In this document: piece after piece, positions 1-9,028 of the stretch | How positions within the stretch are numbered: position 1 is the stretch's first letter | Layout of the letters: the number at the start of each line of letters is the position of its first letter | NCBI GenBank assembly: GCA_046328715.1 | Contig: JAXLWB010000018.1 | Coordinates: forward strand, 62,001 to 126,000 | Reading direction: 5' to 3' | Source of the DNA: JAXLWB01 sp046328715 | GTDB lineage: Bacteria; Chloroflexota; Anaerolineae; Caldilineales; Caldilineaceae | Length of the DNA stretch: 64,000 nucleotides | Notes under the pieces: generated by a model | The model's input: only the letters and a program-made list of their open reading frames with translations | Told to the model about the DNA's origin: nothing | The model's database searches: none | Program-made: the position numbers and the translations under genes

Positions 1-1
1 T

Positions 2-2530
2 GGCAACCAAGGCAATAAGAATGGTGGCATGGGGCACCTGGGGCTCGATTCATCCTGGACAGCTTTGAGTGCACGGCTTGCACCAGGTGCGACTGCCCCA
101 GCCACCCCCTATTGGCCTTACAGTGGTCAGACCTTTGCCCATGAGTTAGGTCACAACTTCAGCCGCCTTCATGTCAATTGCGGTGGGCCGAGCGGCAACG
201 ATCTCTTCTACCCGTATGACAATTCACTCTTTGCCCCTGGAAGTGCCACCGGATATTATGGTTTTGACCCGCTCACAAAGACATCAATTGCGCCCCAAGT
301 TGGGAGTAGCAAAGTGGCGGATCTGATGTCCTATTGTCCACCCCGTTGGCCCAGTGATTACACCTGGCGCTCGATGATGAACAAACTGAGCGATCGCCCG
401 CTCGTCGCCAGCGCCGGCCAGACTGAAGCGCTGTTGGCTGGCTCGACGGTCTACGTCAGCGGCTACATCAGCCCAACAGGTGGCGCTGGTGCGCTGAACA
501 CGGCCTGGGTCTTTGCCAATAGTGCGCTGGGCAGCGACCTCTTTGGCAAGTGGCAAGGATTGAACGCCAATTTCGTCCATGCCCGCGGTGTCCACAGCCA
601 CGGTGTCACTGGTGTTCACACCGATACCTTCCATCTGCGCCTGCTCGATGGCAACAATCAACTGCTCAGTGACCAACCCGTCACCCCCTCGGATAACGAC
701 AATCATGGTGGACCGGTAACTGCAAAACTTTTTGCCCTTACCTTTGCTGCACCCGCGGGCAAAGTGGCACGCTTAGAGTTGCGCAATGGAGACAACTTGT
801 TGGCTGCCACCTCGCCAGGCGGCGCACTGCCCACCGTTGCCATCTTCAAACCCGCTGGCGGGGAAACGATTACCGATACGTTGTCGGCTTCCTGGCAGGC
901 CGACGACGCCGATAGCGGCGATACACTTATCAGCACCGTGCAGTACAGCCCCGACAATGGGCAGACCTGGGTGGCCCTGCTGATCAACTACCCGGTGCAA
1001 CATGGGCAGGGCAACAGTGTCAAGATCGATCCAGCGAGTTTGCCAGGCAGTGCAGCCAACCAGGCGTTGCTGCGGGTCAGTGTCAGTGATGGCTATAATA
1101 CAGCCGTGGCTACCTCTAACCCATTCACCTTGACCAATCGCAAACCGATTGTCACCGTCTTTTCACCAGGAGATGGCGCGCTACAGACTCCAGAACAGGT
1201 GGTTTCTTTGCGCGGCATCGCAGTTGATCCAGAAGAGGGTGGACTCGGTGACAGTGCACACACTTGGCAGATCGATGGCCAGCCAGTAGGTACAGGTAAG
1301 GAGATTGAGATTTGGGGAGTTGCGCCCGGTACGCACGAGGCCAAACTCAGCGCTACCGATTCGCTCAATGCCAACGGCAGCGCCACAGCCACCTTGACTG
1401 TAGCGCCGCTCGTCGTGCCCCTTGGCGGCGACCAGCCAACGCTGGATGGTTTGTGCAATGATTCGCTCTATAGCGGTGCCGCTTTGATCCCGCTCGCTGC
1501 CTACACGAATCTTGAACAAGCCTATGTCCAATTGGTGCGTGACAGCACATCCCTCTGGGTCTGCTTTAGTGGCTTGCTGACTGACACGCTGCCTGTGAAT
1601 AGTGCGGCCATGCTTATGGTCGATGGCAACCATAGCGGAGAAAGCCAAGCGCAAAGTGATGACTATCGTTTTGTGGTCGATGAAAATGGCGGCGTCGGCA
1701 CTTATGCAGGCGACGGTGCAGGCGGCTTTGCAGCAGTTGGACCTGGTGGGTTACAAGGGATGGTGAACTTCCCCATGGCGGGCTACTGGAACGCTGAGAT
1801 GCGTATCGATGCCAACATGCTCGGCAGCTGGGGTCATCAGATTGGGCTGGCGGTTAGCCACCAAGCAGTCAATGCAGCCGATAGCAATCATTCGTGGCCG
1901 CGCACCGCTCAATTTGTGCAGCCCTCTACCTGGGGTACCACAGTCTTGGGCACCCAACCACAGATCAGCTCGCTGGATCCTGTCACGGCGACGATGGGCA
2001 GCGCTGCGATTCCGTTGTTGATCACTGGACAAAATTTCAACGCCGATGCAGTGGTCTTGTGGAATGGACAGGCGCTCTCTACGACTTACTTCTCTGCGAC
2101 GACACTGCAAGCAATGATCGGCGCTACCCAGTTGGCCAATGCTGCTGATATCCATGTCCAGGTGAGTAATCCCGACAACGGCGACTCGTTGCCTGCCAGC
2201 TTCATCGTCGAAGCACCACTGCCAGCCATCACGACGCTAACACCTAACACAGTACAGGAAGGTGCAGACAAGTTTACGCTTACCATCCAGGGCAACCACT
2301 TCTTAGCCGGAGCCGAAGCATTGTGGAATGGCGAAGTACTCTCAACGACAGTAGTCAGCAGTTCACAGATCAAGGCAGAAGTGTCGGCGGCACAGGTTGA
2401 AAGAGCGAACCCAGCCAGCGTTGTCGTTGTCAACCCGCAACCGGGTGGCTACAATTCGAATGTGCTTGAGTTTACGATCACGGCCAAGCCAGTAGAGAAG
2501 AAAATCTTTCTGCCGTTGCTTAATCGGTAA
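2..2530 (+). CDS. Secreted zinc metallopeptidase (metzincin type) with two IPT/TIG domains; 5' end outside window
   Basis: The frame is open from base 2, so the start and any signal peptide lie upstream; about 842 residues are visible. Counting from the first Met at 29, the zinc site is HELGHNFSRLH (H38, E39, H42, H48), a metzincin-type HExxHxxxxxH. A probable Met-turn, LMSYC, is at about residue 100. The middle holds Ig-like segments (around 275-460). Two similar IPT/TIG domains lie at about nt 1960-2210 and 2222-2480, each with a 'W-N-G-x-x-L-S-T-T' core. The protein ends in basic KKIFLPLLNR, the same kind of tail as the M36 peptidase at 11892-17660. It is probably an exported, surface-held or released protease; the exact peptidase family cannot be fixed without the N-terminus. 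Confidence 0.85.
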   Translation, partial: GNQGNKNGGMGHLGLDSSWTALSARLAPGATAPATPYWPYSGQTFAHELGHNFSRLHVNCGGPSGNDLFYPYDNSLFAPGSATGYYGFDPLTKTSIAPQVGSSKVADLMSYCPPRWPSDYTWRSMMNKLSDRPLVASAGQTEALLAGSTVYVSGYISPTGGAGALNTAWVFANSALGSDLFGKWQGLNANFVHARGVHSHGVTGVHTDTFHLRLLDGNNQLLSDQPVTPSDNDNHGGPVTAKLFALTFAAPAGKVARLELRNGDNLLAATSPGGALPTVAIFKPAGGETITDTLSASWQADDADSGDTLISTVQYSPDNGQTWVALLINYPVQHGQGNSVKIDPASLPGSAANQALLRVSVSDGYNTAVATSNPFTLTNRKPIVTVFSPGDGALQTPEQVVSLRGIAVDPEEGGLGDSAHTWQIDGQPVGTGKEIEIWGVAPGTHEAKLSATDSLNANGSATATLTVAPLVVPLGGDQPTLDGLCNDSLYSGAALIPLAAYTNLEQAYVQLVRDSTSLWVCFSGLLTDTLPVNSAAMLMVDGNHSGESQAQSDDYRFVVDENGGVGTYAGDGAGGFAAVGPGGLQGMVNFPMAGYWNAEMRIDANMLGSWGHQIGLAVSHQAVNAADSNHSWPRTAQFVQPSTWGTTVLGTQPQISSLDPVTATMGSAAIPLLITGQNFNADAVVLWNGQALSTTYFSATTLQAMIGATQLANAADIHVQVSNPDNGDSLPASFIVEAPLPAITTLTPNTVQEGADKFTLTIQGNHFLAGAEALWNGEVLSTTVVSSSQIKAEVSAAQVERANPASVVVVNPQPGGYNSNVLEFTITAKPVEKKIFLPLLNR

Positions 2531-2556
2531 GATCCCGCCGCAATCAGGTAAAATTT

Positions 2557-2615
2557 CAGAGCCCCGCACGTCAGTAAGGGGGTGGCAACTCCCCTTACTG
2601 ACGTGCGGGGCTCTG
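2557..2615. repeat. Perfect 25-bp inverted repeat, hairpin family 1 (CCCCGCACGTCAGTAAGGGG)
   Basis: The left arm 2557-2581 and right arm 2591-2615 are exact reverse complements around a 9-nt loop. The element lies between two convergent genes, so it could act as a bidirectional terminator, but no T-tract follows either arm. Related copies lie at 8347-8370 (one arm only), 57041-57098 and 58459-58527. Confidence 0.9.
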
Positions 2616-2617
2616 AT

Positions 2618-4303
2618 TTAACGCAGCCAATAAACACGCGCCTCATAGGGTCGCAGCGTAAATTGTCGAATGTTATCGGTGGGATCGACCGTATAGTTGT
2701 CAATCAGCAGTTCGCTGCTAGCACAGGTAATTTCAGCAGGTAAGGCGAAGACAGAACTATTCTTACTGAAGTTGAGCACCACCAACAACCGTTTGCCCTC
2801 AAAAGTACGGGTGAAGGCATAGATCTGTGGGTCGTCAGCCAGGATCAGGTCGTAGCTGCCGTAAGGGATGATCGGGTGCTGCTTGCGCAGCCGAATCAGT
2901 TGCTGATAGTAGGCAAAGATCGAGTTGGGATCGGCCAGAGCTTGTTTGGTGTTAATCGTCGTGTAGTTGGGGTTAACCTGGATCCAGGGTGTGCCGGTCG
3001 TGAAACCGGCATTGGTGGTATCATCCCACTGCATGGGGGTGCGCGAATTGTCGCGGCCCTTGGTATAGATCATGGCCATGACGGTTTGTGGATCTAGCCC
3101 ACGTTCGCCCACGAAGTCTCGATACATATTGAGCGTCTCAATGTCCCGGTACTCCTCAATTGAGGCAAACTTGACGTTGGTCATGCCGATCTCTTCGCCC
3201 TGATAGATGTAGGGGGTGCCTTGCATCATGTGCAGGAAGGTGGCGAGCAATTTGGCCGACTCTACCCGATATTGACCATCGTCACCAAAGCGCGAGAGAG
3301 CGCGCGGCTGGTCATGGTTTGAGAGGTACAAGCTGTTCCAGCCTTTACCTTCTAGTTCCTTCTGCCAACGGGTCATGACTTGCTTTAGATCAGTCAATTT
3401 CCAGGGCTGGATGTCCCATTTCATCGAGTTCGGACGCGAATCAAGCCCCATATGCTCAAAGTGAAAGAGCATGTTCAGCGCACCAGTTTCTTCGTTGGTC
3501 AGGATCTCGGCCTGTTGCGTGTCCATCATCACGGTCTCGCCAATCGAGACCATATCATAACGCGAAAGCACCTCTTGCTTCATCTGCTGGAGAAATTCCA
3601 TGAGCCGCGGCCCGTTAACAAAATATTGACCGCCCCACTGGTAACGACCAGGGACATAGGTAGGTGCATCTGGCAACTCTGGCACCTTCGAGATCAGGTT
3701 GATCACGTCCATGCGAAAGCCGTCGATCCCTTTGTCCAGCCACCAGCGCATCATCGAGAAGACCTCATCCCGCACCTTGGGATTGTCCCAGTTGAGGTCG
3801 GGCTGCTTCTTGGAAAAGAGGTGTAGGTAGTATTCATCGGTGGTGTCGTCATATTGCCAGGCCGAACCGCTGAAGAGCGACATCCAGTTGTTCGGTTCCC
3901 CTTGTGCCTTGCCGGGGCGCCAAAAATAGTAATCACGATAGGGGTTCTCCTTGGACTGGCGCGAGGCGACAAACCAAGCGTGCTCGTCCGAACTATGATT
4001 GACAACTAGATCCATCACCAGCCGAATCCCCCGTTGATGCATGCCAGCGAGCATTTCTTCCCAGTCAGCCAGCGTGCCAAACTCGGCCATGATCGCCTGA
4101 TAGTCGCTGATGTCATAGCCGTTATCGTCGTTGGGCGACTGGTAGACGGGCGAGAGCCAAACGACATCGACACCGAGTGTTTTGAGGTAATCCAGTTTTT
4201 GGATGATGCCACGCAAATCACCCACACCATCGCCGTTGCTGTCGGCAAAGCTACGTGGGTAGATCTGATATACCACAGCTTCTTTCCACCATTTTCTTTG
4301 CAT
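2618..4303 (-). CDS. malL: Oligo-1,6-glucosidase / alpha-glucosidase, GH13 (GH13_31 type)
   Basis: This is a 561-aa cytoplasmic alpha-glycosidase, full length for the family, with no signal peptide. The (beta/alpha)8 motifs are in order: DLVVNH (98-103), GFRMDV with nucleophile D199, IGET with acid/base E256, and LSNHD with H330-D331. The residue after the nucleophile is Val200. In this subfamily Val is typical of oligo-1,6-glucosidases, while Ala, Gly or Thr is typical of alpha-1,4 maltases, so isomalto-oligosaccharides are the inferred substrate. The start is supported by GAGGAG six nt upstream of the ATG. The gene is monocistronic, with the hairpin at 2557-2615 directly after its stop. An inverted repeat at 4429-4442 may be an operator. 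Confidence 0.93.
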   Translation of the reverse strand: MQRKWWKEAVVYQIYPRSFADSNGDGVGDLRGIIQKLDYLKTLGVDVVWLSPVYQSPNDDNGYDISDYQAIMAEFGTLADWEEMLAGMHQRGIRLVMDLVVNHSSDEHAWFVASRQSKENPYRDYYFWRPGKAQGEPNNWMSLFSGSAWQYDDTTDEYYLHLFSKKQPDLNWDNPKVRDEVFSMMRWWLDKGIDGFRMDVINLISKVPELPDAPTYVPGRYQWGGQYFVNGPRLMEFLQQMKQEVLSRYDMVSIGETVMMDTQQAEILTNEETGALNMLFHFEHMGLDSRPNSMKWDIQPWKLTDLKQVMTRWQKELEGKGWNSLYLSNHDQPRALSRFGDDGQYRVESAKLLATFLHMMQGTPYIYQGEEIGMTNVKFASIEEYRDIETLNMYRDFVGERGLDPQTVMAMIYTKGRDNSRTPMQWDDTTNAGFTTGTPWIQVNPNYTTINTKQALADPNSIFAYYQQLIRLRKQHPIIPYGSYDLILADDPQIYAFTRTFEGKRLLVVLNFSKNSSVFALPAEITCASSELLIDNYTVDPTDNIRQFTLRPYEARVYWLR

Positions 4304-4428
4304 AGAGACTCCTCTTCTATAAGAATGTTGCGAAGTGGTGTTATGGTTAAGACGAATGTAACAACCTGTTTTCCTGCAATACGGTACAAAACATACTGAT
4401 GCTCTGCACTAAGCAATACTTTTATACC

Positions 4429-4442
4429 GCAACAAGTGTTGC
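4429..4442. promoter_or_regulatory. Candidate operator: perfect inverted repeat GCAACA-AG-TGTTGC
   Basis: Two 6-bp arms with a 2-nt centre, about 125 nt upstream of the glucosidase start. The symmetry resembles a dimeric repressor site, such as a LacI-family sugar regulator. No regulator gene is adjacent, so this rests on symmetry and position only. Confidence 0.3.
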
Positions 4443-4483
4443 TTAGTGGCAACCGCTAGTATAACTCTATCAATCTCCCATTC

Positions 4484-4552
4484 CGTGTTCCTTCTGTCCG
4501 TGTTAAGTCGTTTTGAGGCTGCTACAGACTACACACGGACAGAAGGAGCACG
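4484..4552. repeat. Long intergenic hairpin, about 20-bp arms
   Basis: CGTGTTCCTTCTGTCCGTGT (4484-4503) pairs with 4533-4552 with one mismatch around a 29-nt loop. The arm contains TCCGTGT twice, loosely resembling the periodic-word palindromes elsewhere in the window. It lies between divergent genes rather than behind a stop codon. Confidence 0.75.
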
Positions 4553-4735
4553 AAGTTACTCAGCAAACTATGCGTCTGACTGTCCCAGTAATACGCCAGG
4601 TGACTAGTGCGTTTCGTATGTAGGTGGTTTATGGTGAGGGTATAGCTCAGGTATTCCCAGGGCGTTGCCCATAGGGTGTCGTAAGGTGCCCGCTGGGGCT
4701 GGTGATGCCGAAATCCGCATTCCGCAATTTAACTT

Positions 4736-5608
4736 ATGTCTACACATACAAAAGCGCTACTCTGGTTTCTCATCATTACTTTTGGGCTGACATGGGGCGT
4801 TGAAGGGGTCATGTTGGCGAGTGGTTTCTCCTTTCTCGGCGTGCCACCGATCCTGGCGCAATATCTGGTAGCAGGATTAATGTGGGCACCGGCGATTGGT
4901 GCCGCGCTTGTACGCAGATTTGTTCTACATGAAAGTTTGCGCGTGGCTGATGCACGCTTGCATGTTGGTCCATTACGTCCTTATTTGTGGGTACTGCTCG
5001 CCACGCCGGTGGGCTTTGCACTGGTCTATACAATCACCCTTCTCTTGCGCTTGGGCACGCTTGACCTATCGCTACAGTCGCTTTTGCACATGATGGAAAC
5101 TGCATCGGGAACGTCAGTAGCATTGCCCATGCCAGCGCCACAGTTTATCTTGTTGCTCTTCGTCCTCTCGTCGCTGGTTTCGCCCTTCATCAACAGCATC
5201 TTCGCCTTTGGTGAGGAGTATGGATGGCGTGGCTTTCTGCTGCCCCATTTGTTGCCCTTGGGGAGCTGGCAGACGCATTTGATCAGCGGCATCCTCTGGG
5301 GTCTGTGGCATGCACCATTGATTCTGATGGGCTTCAATTATCCTGGCTACCCGTGGTGGGGTATTCTGTGGATGTGTGGTTTAACCACGCTGATCGGTAT
5401 CATCGAAAATGAGTGGACGCTGCGCTACAACAGTACGATCCTGGCGGCGTTTATCCATGGGGCCTTCAACTCGCAGGCCTACGGCATCTGGCGCATCATT
5501 GTCCCCGATGCACAGCCGCTATTAGGCGGCATGACGGGATTGGTAGGATTTGTCGTGTTGGCGAGTGTCGTAACCTGGGTTCTGAGGACAAAGCATGAAC
5601 AATCGTAA
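4736..5608 (+). CDS. CPBP family intramembrane metalloprotease (CAAX/Abi)
   Basis: This 290-aa polytopic membrane protein has all CPBP (type II CAAX-prenyl endopeptidase-like) motifs: E160-E161xxxR165 in FGEEYGWRG, H192 in LWGLWHAP, and H241xxxN245 in FIHGAFN. About seven hydrophobic segments are visible. No clear Shine-Dalgarno sequence precedes the ATG, so the exact start is less certain. It overlaps the next small gene by 14 nt, and that gene is 12 nt from the Mg2+ ATPase gene, suggesting one transcript. Relatives cleave membrane peptides or act in bacteriocin self-immunity; the substrate here is unknown. Confidence 0.9.
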   Translation: MSTHTKALLWFLIITFGLTWGVEGVMLASGFSFLGVPPILAQYLVAGLMWAPAIGAALVRRFVLHESLRVADARLHVGPLRPYLWVLLATPVGFALVYTITLLLRLGTLDLSLQSLLHMMETASGTSVALPMPAPQFILLLFVLSSLVSPFINSIFAFGEEYGWRGFLLPHLLPLGSWQTHLISGILWGLWHAPLILMGFNYPGYPWWGILWMCGLTTLIGIIENEWTLRYNSTILAAFIHGAFNSQAYGIWRIIVPDAQPLLGGMTGLVGFVVLASVVTWVLRTKHEQS

Positions 5609-5771
5609 CGTTGGCAGATTCGTGTTGGCGGTGGGTGTAGTTGCGCTCCTGATCAGCGCCTTTGTTTATCTCTTTGGGAGTGGCAGCCCCTCTCCAACGT
5701 TGCTACCGACTGGCATACTCTTGATCTTCAGCGGTGCATCCCTTATAAAGAAGGCTCGTCCCAGCCAATAA
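5595..5771 (+). CDS. Small 58-aa two-helix membrane protein
   Basis: The ORF starts at ATG 5595 inside the end of the CPBP gene and stops at TAA 5769-5771, 12 nt before the next gene. It encodes a short basic N-terminus (MNNRNVGRF), a first hydrophobic helix (about 9-28), a Ser/Pro-rich turn, a second hydrophobic helix (about 36-51) and a basic tail (KKARPSQ). No family is recognised. The tight packing between a membrane protease and an MgtA-type ATPase argues that it is translated and may act with one of them. By analogy only, MgtS and MgtR of enterobacteria are small membrane proteins that control MgtA or MgtC stability. Confidence 0.65.
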   Translation: MNNRNVGRFVLAVGVVALLISAFVYLFGSGSPSPTLLPTGILLIFSGASLIKKARPSQ

Positions 5772-5783
5772 GCCAGGTGTCCT

Positions 5784-8315
5784 ATGATCGGCTATGAGTT
5801 GGACAATTATTGGAGCCAACCGGCAGAACGTTTGCTGGCAGCGCTAGAATCCTCTGAACAGGGCTTAGGCAGTGAAGAGGCGGCGCGTCGACTGGAACAG
5901 GTCGGACCGAACACACTCAAATTACAGCGCGAGGTAACAGCCTGGCGGGTCTTGCTCGGCCAATTCACCAATCCGCTGGTCCTGATTCTAATTGTCGCTG
6001 CGCTGATTTCGACCGTGATGCAGGAATGGGTCGATGCGACCGTCGTGATCGTGGTGGTCATCAGCAGCGCACTGCTTAGTTTTGGTCAGGAGTATGCTGC
6101 CTCTAACGCCGTGGCGAAGTTGCGGGCGCGGGTGACGATCAAGGCCAATGTATTGCGCGACAGTAAGATCCAGGCAATTCCCTCTGAACAGATCGTACCG
6201 GGCGACATTGTGTTGCTCTCCGCAGGTAGTTTGATCCCTGCCGATGGCGCACTGCTGGAGGCCAAAGACTTCTTTGTCAACCAGGCAGTGCTGACGGGGG
6301 AGACCTTCCCGGTCGAGAAGATGCCAGGTGTAGCCGCTGAACTGGCCAGTTTAGCGCAGCGCAACAATGTCGTCTTTATGGGCACCAGCGTGCGCACCGG
6401 CAGCGCCAAAGTGCTGATTGTCCAAACTGGATTGGAAAGTGCCTACGGTCAGATCGCTGATCGGCTGACCTTGCGCCCGCCCGAGACCGATTTTGAGCGA
6501 GGCATTCGTCACTTTGGCTATCTCTTGACCCAGGTGATGTTGGTGCTCGTGCTGGTTGTCTTTGCTGCCAATGTCTTTGCCGCCAAACCTGCTATCGATT
6601 CGCTGCTCTTTGCAATGGCACTGGCAGTCGGCCTGGCACCGGAACTGCTGCCAGCCATCGTTTCCGTCACCTTGGCCAAGGGTGCGCAGTTGATGGCCAC
6701 CCAAGGTGTGATCGTGCGCCGACTCAATGCGATTGAGAATTTGGGCAGCATGGATGTGCTCTGTACCGACAAGACCGGCACATTGACGCAAGGGGTAGTT
6801 CACCTGGATGGGGCGTTGGATGTACGTGGTAATCCCTCCACTCAGTTGCTACAGTGGGCTGCGCTCAATGCCCACTTTCAAACTGGGTTGGCCAACCCAA
6901 TGGACGAAGCGATCTTGCAGGCGTCACACCAGGCGACGTTCGAGCTGGGTGGCTTCGACAAAGTCGACGAAATCCCCTACGACTTTGTGCGCAAGCGGAT
7001 GAGCGTAGTGGTGACAGGCGTGAACGCAACCCCAACCTTGATCAGCAAAGGCGCGTTGGATCGCGTCCTCGAAGTTTGTAATCTGGTGCAACTCAACGAG
7101 CAAACAGTGCCGCTCTCTGATACAGAGCGCAAAGCCATTCAGCGCCGGGCCGACACTTGGAGCAAGCAGGGTTTTCGAGTCTTGGGTCTGGCGACACGCA
7201 CACTGCCAGGTTCCGCTCAATCGCACTATCAACAAGGCGACGAGCAGGCACTTACCTTTTGTGGCTATTTGATCTTCTTCGACCCACCCAAAGAGGATGC
7301 CAATGTGACGATCGCTGAGTTGACACGGCTTGGGGTACAACTCAAAATTATTACGGGCGACAGTCGAGCTGTGGCGCAACATGTCGCCTCGCTGGTCGGT
7401 CTGGATGGCGGCGGGGTATTGAGCGGAGCTGAGCTGAATCAGTTGCACGATGAGGCGCTGTGGAACGTGGCCGACAAGACGTCGCTCTTCGTCGAGGTGG
7501 ACCCCAACCAGAAGGAGCGCATTATCAGCGCGCTGCAAAAGATGGGCCATGTGGTGGGCTATATGGGCGACGGCATCAACGATGCGCCCGCGCTGCATGC
7601 TGCCGACGTAGGCATTTCAGTCGATAGCGCAGTCGATGTGGCCAAGGAGGCGGCAGATTTTGTACTTTTAGAAGCCAATCTCGATGTGCTGGTCAAGGGC
7701 ATTGTCGAGGGGCGCAAGACCTTTGCTAACACGATCAAGTATATTTTCACCACCACCAGCGCCAACTTTGGCAACATGCTGAGCATGGCCGGGGCATCGA
7801 TCTTTCTGCCCTTTTTACCCTTGCTGGCCAAACAGATACTGCTCAACAACTTTCTCTCCGACATCCCCGGCATGACGATTGCCAACGATGCCGTCGATGC
7901 GGAGTGGATCGAGCGTCCGCAGCGCTGGAACATGTCCTTTATCCGCAACTTCATGATCGTCTTTGGTCTAGTCAGTTCGCTCTTCGACTATCTGACCTTT
8001 GGCGTGCTGTTGCTTTGGCTACGCGCTGGGCCGGATGAATTTCGTACTGGCTGGTTTATCGAGTCGTTGCTCACCGAGCTGGTGATTGCCTTGGTGGTAC
8101 GCACTCGTCGTCCTTTCTTCCGCAGCCAACCAGGGCGATGGTTATTGCTTTCTACCCTGACGGTGGCTCTGATCGCCCTTGTCATCCCCTATTTACCCTT
8201 CACCAACCTGTTTGGCTTTGTGCCGCTGCCGCCGCAGTTGATGCTAACGTTGCTAATTCTGACTGCGCTTTACGTACTCTGCACCGAAGTGACTAAGCAC
8301 TTCTTTTATCGGTAG
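5784..8315 (+). CDS. mgtA: MgtA-type magnesium-translocating P-type ATPase (P3B)
   Basis: This 843-aa P-type ATPase is predicted to import Mg2+ across the cytoplasmic membrane. Visible parts are an N-terminal cation-ATPase domain (1-50), the actuator TGE motif (171-173), the membrane motif VGLAPELLP (282-290; VGLTPEMLP in MgtA), the phosphorylation site DKTGTLT with Asp329, the hinge GDGINDAP, and about ten membrane segments including a C-terminal block. The VGLxPExLP signature separates it from Ca2+ and H+ pumps. It follows the 58-aa gene by 12 nt, so there is no room for an Mg2+ riboswitch directly upstream. It is slightly shorter than enterobacterial MgtA (about 900 aa), mainly at the N-terminus. 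Confidence 0.9.
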   Translation: MIGYELDNYWSQPAERLLAALESSEQGLGSEEAARRLEQVGPNTLKLQREVTAWRVLLGQFTNPLVLILIVAALISTVMQEWVDATVVIVVVISSALLSFGQEYAASNAVAKLRARVTIKANVLRDSKIQAIPSEQIVPGDIVLLSAGSLIPADGALLEAKDFFVNQAVLTGETFPVEKMPGVAAELASLAQRNNVVFMGTSVRTGSAKVLIVQTGLESAYGQIADRLTLRPPETDFERGIRHFGYLLTQVMLVLVLVVFAANVFAAKPAIDSLLFAMALAVGLAPELLPAIVSVTLAKGAQLMATQGVIVRRLNAIENLGSMDVLCTDKTGTLTQGVVHLDGALDVRGNPSTQLLQWAALNAHFQTGLANPMDEAILQASHQATFELGGFDKVDEIPYDFVRKRMSVVVTGVNATPTLISKGALDRVLEVCNLVQLNEQTVPLSDTERKAIQRRADTWSKQGFRVLGLATRTLPGSAQSHYQQGDEQALTFCGYLIFFDPPKEDANVTIAELTRLGVQLKIITGDSRAVAQHVASLVGLDGGGVLSGAELNQLHDEALWNVADKTSLFVEVDPNQKERIISALQKMGHVVGYMGDGINDAPALHAADVGISVDSAVDVAKEAADFVLLEANLDVLVKGIVEGRKTFANTIKYIFTTTSANFGNMLSMAGASIFLPFLPLLAKQILLNNFLSDIPGMTIANDAVDAEWIERPQRWNMSFIRNFMIVFGLVSSLFDYLTFGVLLLWLRAGPDEFRTGWFIESLLTELVIALVVRTRRPFFRSQPGRWLLLSTLTVALIALVIPYLPFTNLFGFVPLPPQLMLTLLILTALYVLCTEVTKHFFYR

Positions 8316-8346
8316 GGGAAAGTTACAGATTGCGCATTCATCATCC

Positions 8347-8370
8347 GTCCCCTTACTGACGTGCGGGGTT
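8347..8370. repeat. Half copy of hairpin family 1
   Basis: The sequence CCCCTTACTGACGTGCGGGG followed by TTC matches the right arm of the palindrome at 2557-2615. The matching left arm is absent, so this looks like a decayed or solo arm, 30 nt after the ATPase stop. Confidence 0.75.
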
Positions 8371-8549
8371 CGGACTGCCCCTGCTCCCCAAATGACCAGT
8401 GAACAAACTATCCAGCTAGCCACCAGGAATTGGGGTGATGGTGGAGCTTAACCCTTATTCAAATCGGTAGAATAGGGGTTGGATTATCTATGTGCGGGCA
8501 GATGGATGATTCGCCTCCGCAACTCGTGCCTGCCAATAAGGAGTAAGCT

Positions 8550-8942
8550 ATGAAATCCCTCACCCAACAGGAAGTAGCGCTTCATGTCACTATTTTAGGC
8601 TGGGTCCACATTGCAACAAGCCTCTTTTTTATCCTAGTTGGGGCCTTTCTCTTTTTCTTTTTGCCCAGTGTCGGTTTGGCGACTCGTGATAGCGATGCCG
8701 TGGCGATCCTTAGCTTGGTGGGTACCTTTGTAGGCTCGTTCATCGCCTTGCTTGGCCTACCTGGCATCCTGGCTGGGATTGGGCTGTTGTTACGTCGCGC
8801 CTGGGGGCGGTATCTTAGCATAGTGGTGGGATTGCTCGGCCTGATCAACTTCCCGATTGGCACGCTGATTGGCGCTTACACCTTGTATGTGCTCATGCAA
8901 TCGAGTGCGAATGATTACTTTGGAACAGCCGTTTCGGCATGA
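8550..8942 (+). CDS. Hypothetical membrane protein, four helices
   Basis: A 130-aa protein with four hydrophobic segments (about 12-38, 50-75, 78-95, 98-120). A strong ribosome-binding site (AAGGAG, six nt before the ATG) supports the start. The LLRRAWGR turn between helices and the overall layout resemble small uncharacterised membrane proteins of Chloroflexota and Acidobacteria; no function is known to me. The stop overlaps an in-frame ATG at 8939 that is not the likely start of the next gene. Whether it is cotranscribed with the oxidoreductase is unclear, because a palindrome lies between them. Confidence 0.75.
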   Translation: MKSLTQQEVALHVTILGWVHIATSLFFILVGAFLFFFLPSVGLATRDSDAVAILSLVGTFVGSFIALLGLPGILAGIGLLLRRAWGRYLSIVVGLLGLINFPIGTLIGAYTLYVLMQSSANDYFGTAVSA

Positions 8943-8950
8943 GGTCGTTT

Positions 8951-9003
8951 GAGATTGCGAGATTGGGAGAGTTTTGCAAACAATCTCCCAATCCTTCAAT
9001 CTC
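8951..9003. repeat. Periodic-word palindrome (GAGATTG words, 8-bp period)
   Basis: The left arm GAGATTGCGAGATTGGGAGA (8951-8970) pairs with 8984-9003 with three mismatches around a 13-nt loop. The arm is built of GAGATTGC/GAGATTGG units at 8-bp spacing. It starts 8 nt after the stop at 8942. The same words recur at 58365-58420. Confidence 0.85.
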
Positions 9004-9014
9004 CTCATTCCCCC

Positions 9015-9021
9015 AAAGGAG
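9015..9021 (+). promoter_or_regulatory. Ribosome-binding site that selects a TTG start
   Basis: AAAGGAG lies seven nt upstream of TTG 9029. It marks the true start of the oxidoreductase. The longer frame from ATG 8939 has no such site and would translate straight through the palindrome at 8951-9003. Confidence 0.8.
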
Positions 9022-9028
9022 CCCTGGT

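Larger units (their letters stand above)
4304..4735. other. Intergenic region between divergent genes
   Basis: This 432-nt gap separates the divergent glucosidase and CPBP genes. It holds the glucosidase ribosome-binding site, a 14-bp inverted repeat (4429-4442), a long hairpin (4484-4552) and a short GC-rich stretch near 4660-4700. No convincing ORF is seen. Confidence 0.7.

Noticed and set aside
1181..1654. 157-aa minus-strand ORF in the first peptidase
   Set aside because: Antisense shadow; the plus-strand frame has clear Ig-like and TIG domains.
5609..5783. Mg2+-sensing riboswitch for mgtA
   Set aside because: The leader is occupied by the 58-aa ORF and only 12 nt precede mgtA; no leader structure could be supported.
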